Assembly: GCF_017573505.1 (NCBI RefSeq)
Contig: NZ_JAGEOJ010000026.1
Location: 62,001 to 126,000, forward strand
Reading direction: 5' to 3'
DNA from: Actinomadura barringtoniae
Lineage (GTDB): Bacteria; Actinomycetota; Actinomycetes; Streptosporangiales; Streptosporangiaceae
Length of the DNA: 64,000 bases
Position 1 is the stretch's first letter; every line of letters starts with the position of its first letter. Positions 24,616 through 31,803 of this stretch are shown here, in pieces. The notes under the pieces are model-generated. The model was given only the letters and a program-made list of their open reading frames with translations, ran no database searches and was not told the origin of the DNA. Both the position numbers and the translations under genes were made by a program.

Positions 24616-25656
24616 ATGACCGTCACACTCGGCCGTACCGGCATGGAGATCACCCGGCTGGGCTTCGGCTCGTGGGCCGTGTCGGGCTCGGGCTGGACCT
24701 TCAGCTGGGGCGCCACTGACGACACCGAGTCGATCGCCGCGATCCGCCACGCGCTCGACGCGGGCGTCAACTGGATCGACACCGCCGCGGTGTACGGCCT
24801 CGGCCACTCGGAGGAACTGGTCGGCAAGGCCATCGCCGACCTGCCCGAGGCCGATCGCCCGTACGTTTTCACCAAGGTCGGCCTGGTCTGGGACCCGGAC
24901 GACCCGTCCGCCGCACCTCGGCGGATCATGAAGCCCGCCAGCGTGCGCCGCGAGCTCGAGGGCTCCCTGCGGCGGCTGGGCGTCGATCACATCGACCTCT
25001 ACCAGGTGCACTATCCCGACACCGGCGAGTCGCTGGAGTACGCGGGCGGCGGATTCGGCGCCGTGTCCCCTAACGCGACACCGCTGGAAGAGTACTGGCA
25101 GGTCATGGCCGATCTGAAGGCCGAAGGCAAGGTCCGGGCGATCGGGCTGTCCAATCACACGCCCGACCTTCTCCAGGCCGCCGAGAAGATCGCCCACGTC
25201 GACGTCATCCAGCCGCCGTTCTCCGCGATCAACCGGTCGTCGGCCGACGAGATCGCCTGGGCGCAGGCCCACGAGACCGGCGTGATCGTCTATTCGCCGC
25301 TCCAGTCCGGTCTGCTTACCGGGGCGTTCTCCGCCGAGCGCGTGGCCGGCCTGCCCGCCGAGGACTGGCGCACCGCCCACCACGACTTCACCACCGGCCT
25401 GACCGCCAACCTCCAGCTCGCCGAGGCGCTGCGGCCGATCGCCGAACGTCACGGCCGTACCGTCGCCGAGGTCGCCATCGCCTGGGCGCTCGCCTGGCCC
25501 GGCATCACCGGCGCGATCGTGGGCGCGCGCAAGTCCGCCCAGGTGGACGGCTGGATCGGCGCGGGAACGTTCGAGCTGGACCCGGCCGACATCGAGGAGA
25601 TCGCCACCGCGATCACGGTCTCCGGCGCCGGCAGCGGTCCCGCTCGCCACGCGTGA
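24616..25656 (+). CDS. Aldo/keto reductase
   Basis: 346 residues of the AKR (beta/alpha)8 barrel. The N-terminus LGRTGMEITRLGFGSWAVSG and NWIDTAAVYGLGHSEELVGKAI carry the catalytic Asp and Tyr. The catalytic Lys is in FTKVGLVW and the His in LYQVHYPD. The NADP-binding end GAIVGARKSAQVDGWIGAG is complete. It belongs to the voltage-gated-potassium-channel-beta/YhdN-like AKR branch; the substrate is unknown. AGGAG sits 10 bases before the ATG. The ABM gene follows after 13 bases, forming a likely two-gene operon controlled by the divergent XRE/MmyB regulator. Confidence 0.9.
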   Translation: MTVTLGRTGMEITRLGFGSWAVSGSGWTFSWGATDDTESIAAIRHALDAGVNWIDTAAVYGLGHSEELVGKAIADLPEADRPYVFTKVGLVWDPDDPSAAPRRIMKPASVRRELEGSLRRLGVDHIDLYQVHYPDTGESLEYAGGGFGAVSPNATPLEEYWQVMADLKAEGKVRAIGLSNHTPDLLQAAEKIAHVDVIQPPFSAINRSSADEIAWAQAHETGVIVYSPLQSGLLTGAFSAERVAGLPAEDWRTAHHDFTTGLTANLQLAEALRPIAERHGRTVAEVAIAWALAWPGITGAIVGARKSAQVDGWIGAGTFELDPADIEEIATAITVSGAGSGPARHA

Positions 25657-25669
25657 GGGAGACCGCGCC

Positions 25670-25960
25670 ATGTCCCTCTTCGTCATCGCCGAGTTCCTCG
25701 CCGCGCCGGGTCAGCATGATCGGCTTCGCACGGCGCTGGAAGCCCTGATCGAACCGACGCTGGATGAACCCGGCTGTCTCGCCTACCGGCCCTACGTCGA
25801 CCCCAACGACCCCGCCCGCATGGTGATCGTGGAGCGGTGGGAAGACCGGCGGGCCTTCGACGAGCACTTCGCCACCCCGCACCTGCGTCACGCCCAGAGA
25901 GTCCTGGACCGCATCCTCGCCCGGCCGCTGACCCTCCGCACCTTGATCGACGCGCCATAG
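25670..25960 (+). CDS. ABM-domain monooxygenase-like protein
   Basis: 96 residues, the standard length for a single antibiotic-biosynthesis-monooxygenase (ABM) dimeric ferredoxin-like domain. Characteristic segments are VIAEFLAAPGQHDRLRTALEALIEPTLDEPGCLAY, VIVERWEDRRAFDEHFATPHL. Such small proteins act as YgiN-like quinol monooxygenases, without a bound cofactor. GAGGGAG precedes the ATG. It is the second gene of the aldo/keto reductase operon, suggesting a shared role in quinone or aldehyde detoxification (inference). Confidence 0.85.
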   Translation: MSLFVIAEFLAAPGQHDRLRTALEALIEPTLDEPGCLAYRPYVDPNDPARMVIVERWEDRRAFDEHFATPHLRHAQRVLDRILARPLTLRTLIDAP

Positions 25961-26006
25961 CGGTCAGCCCGGTGCCATCGCAGCCGGTCCGGCCGGATCT
26001 TCGCCC

Positions 26007-26927
26007 TCAGTTGATGGTGAAGATCTGGCCGGGGGCTTGGGGGTTACAGGGGATCTGCTTGAGTTTGGCGCCTGGCTTGGGCTTGCCTTCTACGCCTACG
26101 CAGAGGTGGTGGTCGTTGGGCTGGAGCAGGTAGCCGCCGGTTACGTGCTCCAGGAGGAAGAGGTCGGTCTGGACTCGGTCGCAGGTGTCGTCGGACATGT
26201 CGACGCCTGGTTTGAGGGAGCCGTCCACGACGCCCATGCAGCCCGCGCCGAACTGCGGGTGGTCGGTGGTCACGCGCCAGAAGCCGCTGAACGGTTTGAG
26301 TGCGCGGGGCGGGAAGCTGCGCTTGCAGTCGGAGAGGTAGACGCGACCCGTCTGGTCGTGCTCGTGCTCGGACAGGCAGAAGCCGCTCAGCTTGAGGAGG
26401 CCGGTGCCGATCTTGGGGCTGGCGCCGGTGGTGGCCGGGGTCGGGGATGGGGTGGGGGGCGGGTGGTCGTCTCCGCTGCCTTCGGAGGAACGGAGCGGGC
26501 CGTACAGGCTGACCGCGGCGACCAGAAAGATGATCGTGAAGAGGACCACGGCGGCTCGGCGGCCTGACTTGCGGAACGCCTTCTCCAGGACCTCGTGCTC
26601 GTTCTGCGGTGGTTCTGGGTCGGGGCGGAGGGGGTGGATCAGGGCTTCGCGGGCTGCCAGCCACTCGGCCACCACGGCCTCGTCGCCGCCGCAGACCTTC
26701 ACCAGGGCGGCCACTACTTCGGGGCGCGGGGCGTTCCGGCGGTGGAGCGCGGTGGCGAGGGTGGACGCCGGGAGGACCAGGGAGTCGCTCGCGGAGGTAC
26801 GCCTTTCGATCTCCTTGAAGGTGAGTCCGCTGCGCTCGCGGAGGATCCGCAGGGCGACGACGAACTCTTCCTCGGAGGACACGGAAGGGGGCTGAAGGGC
26901 GGCCTGGGAGGGGTCCTCGCTGGTCAC
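26007..26927 (-). CDS. Membrane-anchored HTH protein with extracytoplasmic domain
   Basis: 306 residues from GTG 26927 (the frame reaches 26954, but the extra nine residues look untranslated). The N-terminal 80 residues form a divergent XRE-like HTH (FVVALRILRERSGLTFKEIERRT, ALHRRNAPRPEVVAALVKVCGGDEA). One membrane helix follows (AAVVLFTIIFLVAAVSLYGPL), then a Pro/Thr linker and a C-terminal domain with two Cys pairs and a repeated pattern ending GKPKPGAKLKQIPCNPQAPGQIFTI, reminiscent of a ricin-type beta-trefoil half. It could sense an outside ligand and act at the inner DNA-binding part. No neighbour gene is obviously controlled. Confidence 0.65.
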   Translation of the reverse strand: MTSEDPSQAALQPPSVSSEEEFVVALRILRERSGLTFKEIERRTSASDSLVLPASTLATALHRRNAPRPEVVAALVKVCGGDEAVVAEWLAAREALIHPLRPDPEPPQNEHEVLEKAFRKSGRRAAVVLFTIIFLVAAVSLYGPLRSSEGSGDDHPPPTPSPTPATTGASPKIGTGLLKLSGFCLSEHEHDQTGRVYLSDCKRSFPPRALKPFSGFWRVTTDHPQFGAGCMGVVDGSLKPGVDMSDDTCDRVQTDLFLLEHVTGGYLLQPNDHHLCVGVEGKPKPGAKLKQIPCNPQAPGQIFTIN

Positions 26928-27049
26928 GCCGAGAGTGTGCCAGAGCGCCCGCATTCGGGTCTATCCCGAACGGTCGAATGGGGTGAAGTCGGAGGTCAGA
27001 GGCACTTCACTCCCACTCGTCAGCACAACCGACCCCGAGGCGGGACGAG

Positions 27050-27592
27050 ATGAACAAGCTCTGCACACTGGGCATCACCTTCGCGGCGGCGGCCGCTCTG
27101 ACGGCCGGCGGGACGACGCCCGCGCTGGCGTCGACACCGCATGCGGGCGGCTCTGGTGCCGCGAAGTCATGTCCGGAGGAGACCTACTACACGGTCAAGT
27201 CCAAGAAGGCCGTGAACTACTGGGTCCCGGGGACGAACTTCGTCGACGGCAAGGGCGGCGAGGTCACGGGCAAGGTCGACAAGTCCTGGACCAAGTCGGC
27301 CACCCTGGAGGCGGGCGCGGAGGCGTCGATCGGCGCGCTCTGGCTCACGGTCAAGGGGCATGTGAGCAAGTCGGCCACGAAGTCGAACACGGTGACCGTC
27401 GGCCACTGGTACTCACACAAGATCCCGAAGGGCAAGTACGGCCACCTGCGCTACCGCGTGGTCGGCTACAAGGTCCTCTTCTGGAAGATGCAGGAGACCC
27501 GCAAGTGCAAGGAGAAGCTACTGGACGCCTTCTACGGCAACATTCCCACCGAGAAGGAGGGCTGGGAGTACTGGTCGAGCAAGCAGCCGTGA
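27050..27592 (+). CDS. Secreted protein of unknown function
   Basis: 180 residues. A clear Sec signal (MNKLCTLGITFAAAAALTAGGTTPALA, cleavage after ALA) is followed by a mature domain of about 150 residues with Cys in CPEE and CKEK that may pair. The repeated pattern GTNFVDGKGGEVTGKVDKSWTKSATLEAGAEASIGALWLTV suggests an all-beta domain with alternating small residues; I recognise no family. The ATG has GGCGGGACGAG upstream. Transcription converges on the TetR gene through a strong shared hairpin. Confidence 0.7.
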   Translation: MNKLCTLGITFAAAAALTAGGTTPALASTPHAGGSGAAKSCPEETYYTVKSKKAVNYWVPGTNFVDGKGGEVTGKVDKSWTKSATLEAGAEASIGALWLTVKGHVSKSATKSNTVTVGHWYSHKIPKGKYGHLRYRVVGYKVLFWKMQETRKCKEKLLDAFYGNIPTEKEGWEYWSSKQP

Positions 27593-27602
27593 CCCCCTGA
27601 GC

Positions 27603-27644
27603 CTGGCCCTCCTACGCAGCTCCTCCCGGCCGTAGGAGGGCCAG
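27603..27644. terminator. Bidirectional hairpin between convergent genes
   Basis: CTGGCCCTCCTACG (27603-27616) and CGTAGGAGGGCCAG (27631-27644) are perfect 14-bp inverted arms with a 14-base loop. The hairpin covers the last codons of the TetR gene and follows the secreted-protein stop by 10 bases, so it can end both transcripts. Confidence 0.8.
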
Positions 27645-28196
27645 CAGGACGTCGCGAAGCTCTTCACGGGTGAGCTTGAGCGTCCCCGCGCCGGCGATGT
27701 GATCGAAGATCAGGCCGTCGAGGCAGGCCACGAACGCGGGGGCCTGGCGCGCGGGATCAGGAGCTCCGGCGGCCGCGAGCAGCGCCTCGGCCATCATCCG
27801 GCTTCTCGCCCCCGAACGGATGAAGACCGCGTGCAGCTCCGGCCGCCGGGTCGCCTCCAGGGCCAGTTCGTAGCGGGCCAGCATGCGGTCTCGGCCGGCG
27901 GTGGTCCAGTGTTCGACCAGCCGGGCGGCGAGGTCGGCCACCGCGTGCAGGTCGCCCTGGGCCTCGGTCAGCTGAGCGACCTCGGCGGCGTCCACTTCTT
28001 CCAGGCGTTCGACGGCCGCTTGGAGAAGGGCCTGGCGCGTACGGAAGTAGTACGAGCAGGAGCCTTCGGCCAGGCCCGCGGCCTGGTCGACGGCCCGGTG
28101 GGTCAGGCCGCGCATCCCGGCGCGGGCGAGGGTCTCGATCGCCGCGTCCGCGAGCAGGTCACGGCGGCCGCGCCGGTCCCGAGTCTGCTCCGTCAC
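27612..28196 (-). CDS. TetR-family repressor
   Basis: 194 residues from GTG 28196. The N-terminal HTH is AAIETLARAGMRGLTHRAVDQAAGLAEGSCSYYFRTRQALLQA, of the TetR type; the C-terminal ligand domain is helical, with a closing LKLTREELRDVLLALLRPGG. The longer frame upstream runs through the operators and the divergent gene and is rejected. It is divergent to the FAD monooxygenase with 79 bases between the starts. Two copies of a 12-bp inverted repeat lie there, so it very likely represses both itself and the monooxygenase. Confidence 0.88.
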   Translation of the reverse strand: MTEQTRDRRGRRDLLADAAIETLARAGMRGLTHRAVDQAAGLAEGSCSYYFRTRQALLQAAVERLEEVDAAEVAQLTEAQGDLHAVADLAARLVEHWTTAGRDRMLARYELALEATRRPELHAVFIRSGARSRMMAEALLAAAGAPDPARQAPAFVACLDGLIFDHIAGAGTLKLTREELRDVLLALLRPGGAA

Positions 28197-28212
28197 ATCG
28201 TTCCCCGATCTC

Positions 28213-28240
28213 TTGAACCTTGCCTCTACAAGCGTAGAGT
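28213..28240 (+). promoter_or_regulatory. Promoter of the FAD monooxygenase
   Basis: TTGAAC (28213-28218) and TAGAGT (28235-28240) are separated by 16 bases, a fair sigma-70-type pair. The first TetR operator covers the end of the spacer and the -10, so repressor binding would block polymerase. Confidence 0.5.
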
Positions 28241-28264
28241 ACAGAGCGTCTACTACAGATGTAG
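28226..28264. promoter_or_regulatory. Twin operators for the TetR-family repressor
   Basis: CTACAAGCGTAG (28226-28237; the arms extend to 16 bp as CTCTAC-AAGC-GTAGAG) and CTACAGATGTAG (28253-28264) are two copies of one inverted repeat, 27 bp centre to centre. Both lie between the divergent repressor and monooxygenase starts. Confidence 0.7.
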
Positions 28265-28275
28265 AGGTGAGGGAC

Positions 28276-29412
28276 ATGGCCGGGAAGGCGATCGTTGTCG
28301 GCGGCGGAATCGGCGGGCTGGCCGCGGCCCGCGCGCTGATCGGGCGCGGGTGGGACGTCGAGGTGCTGGAACGCGCCGCGGCGTTCGACGAGGTCGGCGC
28401 GGGGCTGTCGCTGTGGCCGAACGGCGTGCGCGCGCTGGACGCGCTCGGCCTCGGCGACCAGCTGCGCGACCGCGCGCTGGCCGAGACCGCCGGCGGCATC
28501 CGAGACTCGGCCGGGCGCTGGCTGTCGCGCACCGACCTGGACGAGTTCAACCGGCGGTACGGCCCGGTCGTCATGCTCCACCGCGCCGACCTGCTCGAGA
28601 TCATGCGCGACGCCGTGCCCGGCGAGGCGCTGCGCGTGGACGTCGAGGTGAAGGAGATCCGCGACGCCGGTGACCACGTCGAGGTGGTGCACACCGGCGG
28701 CGTTGAACGCGCGGACCTCGTCATCGGCGCGGACGGCATCCACAGCGCCGTCCGTCACTCGGTATGGCCCGACGCCCCCGAGCCCAAGTACGCCGGTTAC
28801 ACCGCATGGCGTCTCATCGCCGACCCAGGCGAACGCATCGGCCAGGGCGGCGAAAGCTGGGGCCGCGGCGAACGAGTCGGCTTCGCCCCACTCCCCGACG
28901 GCCGCGTCTACCTTTTCGGCGTCGCGACGATGCCTGCCGGCCAACGCAACGACGACGAGCTAACCGAGATGAAGCGCCGCTTCAATAACTGGCACGCCCC
29001 CATCCCGGCCCTCCTCGCCGCAACGAGCCCAGACGCCGTGATGCGGCACGACATCTACGAACTGCCCCCGCTAAAGACGTTCGTCCAGGGAAGAGTGGCC
29101 CTCCTGGGGGACGCCGCCCACGCGATGACCCCCAACATGGGCCAGGGCGCCAATCAAGCCCTAGAGGACGCCGTAACCCTCGCCGCGCTACTCGACTCGC
29201 ACACCGACGTACCTGCGGCCCTGCTCGCGTACGACAAGGAACGCCGCCCCCGAGCCCAGTCGATCGCCCGCCGTTCACACCAGATCGGCGTCATCGCCCA
29301 GTGGAGCTGGGGCCCGGCCGCGGCAGCCCGCAACCTTCTCGTCCGCCTCACCCCCGAAAGCGCGACCCTCCGCTCGTTCGAAACCGCCCTCACCTGGCAA
29401 CCACCCGCCTGA
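28276..29412 (+). CDS. FAD-dependent monooxygenase (PHBH family)
   Basis: 378 residues from ATG 28276 (GGTGAGGG upstream). The N-terminal dinucleotide motif is VGGGIGGLAAARAL, the middle DG motif is DLVIGADGIHSAVR and the C-terminal FAD motif is VALLGDAAHAMTPNMGQGANQALEDA, all in the order expected for class A flavoprotein hydroxylases such as salicylate or 3-hydroxybenzoate hydroxylases. It would use NAD(P)H and O2 to hydroxylate an aromatic or similar compound; the substrate is unknown. It is controlled by the divergent TetR-type gene, so induction by its substrate is probable. Confidence 0.9.
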   Translation: MAGKAIVVGGGIGGLAAARALIGRGWDVEVLERAAAFDEVGAGLSLWPNGVRALDALGLGDQLRDRALAETAGGIRDSAGRWLSRTDLDEFNRRYGPVVMLHRADLLEIMRDAVPGEALRVDVEVKEIRDAGDHVEVVHTGGVERADLVIGADGIHSAVRHSVWPDAPEPKYAGYTAWRLIADPGERIGQGGESWGRGERVGFAPLPDGRVYLFGVATMPAGQRNDDELTEMKRRFNNWHAPIPALLAATSPDAVMRHDIYELPPLKTFVQGRVALLGDAAHAMTPNMGQGANQALEDAVTLAALLDSHTDVPAALLAYDKERRPRAQSIARRSHQIGVIAQWSWGPAAAARNLLVRLTPESATLRSFETALTWQPPA

Positions 29413-29427
29413 CCGAACGACGACAGC

Positions 29428-30231
29428 TCACCAGTGGGAAGGACGGGTGAGTTGCGGAGGGATCTTGGTGTGCGGGTCGCCCTTGGCGGCGTTGAGCTGG
29501 GGTTGGGTGAGGAAGAGGGCGCCGGTGAGGTCGGCGGCGCGGAGGTCGGTGTCGCGGAGGTCGGCGCCGATCAGGTCCGCGGTTCGCAGGTCCGCGCCGC
29601 GCAGGTCGGCTCCGATGAGGTAGGCGCCTCGGAGGTCCGCGCCGCGGAGATTGGCGCCTTTGAGCTTGGCGCCGATGAGGTCGGCTCGGCGCTGGTCTTT
29701 GCCCTTGAGACCGGCTCTTGCGAGTTCGCTGGTGCGCAGGAGGAGTGCGTTGACCTGTTGCCAATGGGCGCCTGGGTCCAGGTCTTGGAGTGCGTCGGCG
29801 TCCTGGTTTGCGAGACGTTCGGTTTCGGCCAGGGCGGTGCGCAGGTCGTTCTGGATGGGGGTTGAGGTGGGGAGGGCCGCGGCTTCGGTCAAGTACCAGA
29901 GGAGTTCGTGGAGCTCCCGCATGACCTTGAAGACCTCGAACATCTGAGGGGCCGTGTCCGGGGCGTTCCGCCAGTCCTGGCCGCCGAACGTGACCTGGGC
30001 GACGCGCTGGCCGGCGCCGAAGCAGTCGAAGACCGTGCAGCCGCGGAAGCCCTTGTCGCGGAGGTCGGCGTGGATGCCGCAGCGGTGGTCGGCGAGGAGG
30101 TTGGGGCAGGCCGTTCCGGCGGGCTTGTCGATCGCGAAGTCGGTCGAGGCGGCGAACGCGGGGACGACGCAGCAGAGGCCGAAACAGCGGTCGCAGTCGG
30201 CCCGCAGGTCCGCCAAGTCGAGGTTGGTCAC
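29428..30231 (-). CDS. Pentapeptide-repeat protein with Cys-rich N-terminus
   Basis: 267 residues from GTG 30231; the frame can start three codons earlier at a TTG. The N-terminal 90 residues hold CDRCFGLCCVVP and further Cys (CPNL, HRCGIH, RGCTVFDCFG), a possible metal-binding module. The C-terminal 75 residues are A(D/N)LxG-type pentapeptide repeats (ADLRGAYLIGADLRGADLRTADL) forming a right-handed quadrilateral beta-helix. Pentapeptide proteins can mimic DNA (Qnr/MfpA) or serve as scaffolds; the Cys module makes a gyrase-protection role only one option. It starts 10 bases past the M1 peptidase stop and converges on the FAD monooxygenase. Confidence 0.8.
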   Translation of the reverse strand: MTNLDLADLRADCDRCFGLCCVVPAFAASTDFAIDKPAGTACPNLLADHRCGIHADLRDKGFRGCTVFDCFGAGQRVAQVTFGGQDWRNAPDTAPQMFEVFKVMRELHELLWYLTEAAALPTSTPIQNDLRTALAETERLANQDADALQDLDPGAHWQQVNALLLRTSELARAGLKGKDQRRADLIGAKLKGANLRGADLRGAYLIGADLRGADLRTADLIGADLRDTDLRAADLTGALFLTQPQLNAAKGDPHTKIPPQLTRPSHW

Positions 30232-30241
30232 TTCCCCCAAC

Positions 30242-31726
30242 CTAGTCGCGGGGCGTGGTCGTCGAGTCGAGCCACTCGTCGATCAGCGGCTTCAGCTTGG
30301 TCCCGGTCTTCTGCTCGGCGTACGCGGTGAACGCGGCGCGGTCCTGGTTGGTCCCGCGGTGCTCCTGGATCCAGCCGCGCAGCATGCCGAAGAACTTCTC
30401 GTCGCCGACCTTGCGGCGGATCTTGTGGATCATGATCGCCGGGTTGAGGTAGGCGTTCTCGGAGCCGAACTTGTTCTTGTCGAAGTGGCCGGGCGGCCCG
30501 TAATTGCGCCGCAGCTGCGCGTCGGCCTGGTCGGTGATGCGCTTCATGAACGCGTCGAGCGCGGCGGGTCCGGCGCCCGCGTTCTCGGCCTGGTAGATGA
30601 ACTCGAAGTACATCGCGAAGCCCTCGTTCAGCCACAGGTCGGGCCAGGTCTTGGGCGTCACGGCGTCGCCGAACCACTGGTGGGCGTACTCGTGCGCGTA
30701 GACGTTGTCGGGCAGGCCGGGCATGACGGTGATCATCTGCTGCGTCTCCATGCCGGAGTCGCCCGCGATCACCGCGCCGCCGCTCGGGAACGGGTAGGGG
30801 CCGAGCCGGTTCTCCAGCCACTTGATGATCGCCGGGCTCTTGCGCAGGACCTTCAGCTCGCGATCCTTGTCCTTGGGCAGCACCCAGTAGGTCAGCGGCA
30901 GCCCGTTCGGGCCGGTGTCCTTGATCATCTCGAACTTGTCGGCGGCGAACGTGACGAGATAGCTGGCCGTCGGCGAGGCGGACTGCCAGTGGTAGGTGTC
31001 GCCGGTCTTGCCGGTGAACGTGCCGCTGGAGATCCCCGACCAGCCCTGCGGAACGGTGATCGCGACGTCGTAGAGCGCCTTGTCGGACGGCTGGTCGTTC
31101 GCCGGGTACCAGGTGAACGCGCCGAACGGCTCCTGCAGCGCGACGGCCGATCCGCCGTCACCCATCTGGAAGCCGAGCCGCTGCGAGTCCTTGCGTTCGG
31201 CCGGGCCCTTCGTCTCCTGCGGGGTGCCGTGGTACTTCACGACGAGGGTGGTGGTCGCGTCGCGCTTCAGCTTGCGGCCCGCCGGGACCTTCAGAACGTC
31301 GCCGGAGTGGTCGGCCGTGACCGTCTTGCCGTCGAGGGTCACGTCGTCGATCTTCATGGGCTTGCCGAAGTCGAGGCGCAGGGTGTCGGTCGCGGCGGCC
31401 GCCCGTACGGCCAGGGTCGCGGTGCCGGTGAGCGTGCGCTTGTCCGGCGCCCAGTCGAGGTCCAGCCCGTAGTGCAGAACGTCGATGGACGGGTCGCCGT
31501 GCTGCGGGTAGTACGGGTCGCGCACCGGCGTCGACCGGCCCGCCGCGTACCGCTGCGCGGGATCGGTCGAGGTGGCGGCGGGGGACGGCGAGGACGGCGT
31601 CGAGGCCGCGTCGGGCTTGTCGTCCGAGCCCGAGCAGGCCGCGGCGGCGAGAGCGACCGCCATGATCAGCGCCGGGGCCTTGAGAGCCGGGGCCTTGTGC
31701 TTGAGCTGGTAGGACACCCTTAGCAC
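30242..31726 (-). CDS. M1-family metallopeptidase lipoprotein
   Basis: 494 residues. The N-terminus is a lipoprotein signal (ALIMAVALAAAACSG) followed by a Ser/Pro/Thr linker. The M1 domain has the substrate-binding region GDSGMETQQM in place of GAMEN, the zinc motif HEYAHQWFGD and the downstream glutamate in LWLNEGFAMY. It is shorter than PepN and lacks the large C-terminal domain, like other secreted actinomycete M1 peptidases. It is anchored outside the membrane and should release N-terminal residues from peptides. The start is GTG 31726; GTG 31717 is an alternative. The pentapeptide gene follows closely. Confidence 0.88.
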   Translation of the reverse strand: MLRVSYQLKHKAPALKAPALIMAVALAAAACSGSDDKPDAASTPSSPSPAATSTDPAQRYAAGRSTPVRDPYYPQHGDPSIDVLHYGLDLDWAPDKRTLTGTATLAVRAAAATDTLRLDFGKPMKIDDVTLDGKTVTADHSGDVLKVPAGRKLKRDATTTLVVKYHGTPQETKGPAERKDSQRLGFQMGDGGSAVALQEPFGAFTWYPANDQPSDKALYDVAITVPQGWSGISSGTFTGKTGDTYHWQSASPTASYLVTFAADKFEMIKDTGPNGLPLTYWVLPKDKDRELKVLRKSPAIIKWLENRLGPYPFPSGGAVIAGDSGMETQQMITVMPGLPDNVYAHEYAHQWFGDAVTPKTWPDLWLNEGFAMYFEFIYQAENAGAGPAALDAFMKRITDQADAQLRRNYGPPGHFDKNKFGSENAYLNPAIMIHKIRRKVGDEKFFGMLRGWIQEHRGTNQDRAAFTAYAEQKTGTKLKPLIDEWLDSTTTPRD

Positions 31727-31803
31727 CGTATGTGCATCTCCTGCCTGCCTGTACCTGTCATTTGGGTCTGGCGGGGTTCATCGGGCACTGTCACCCTGCC
31801 GCC

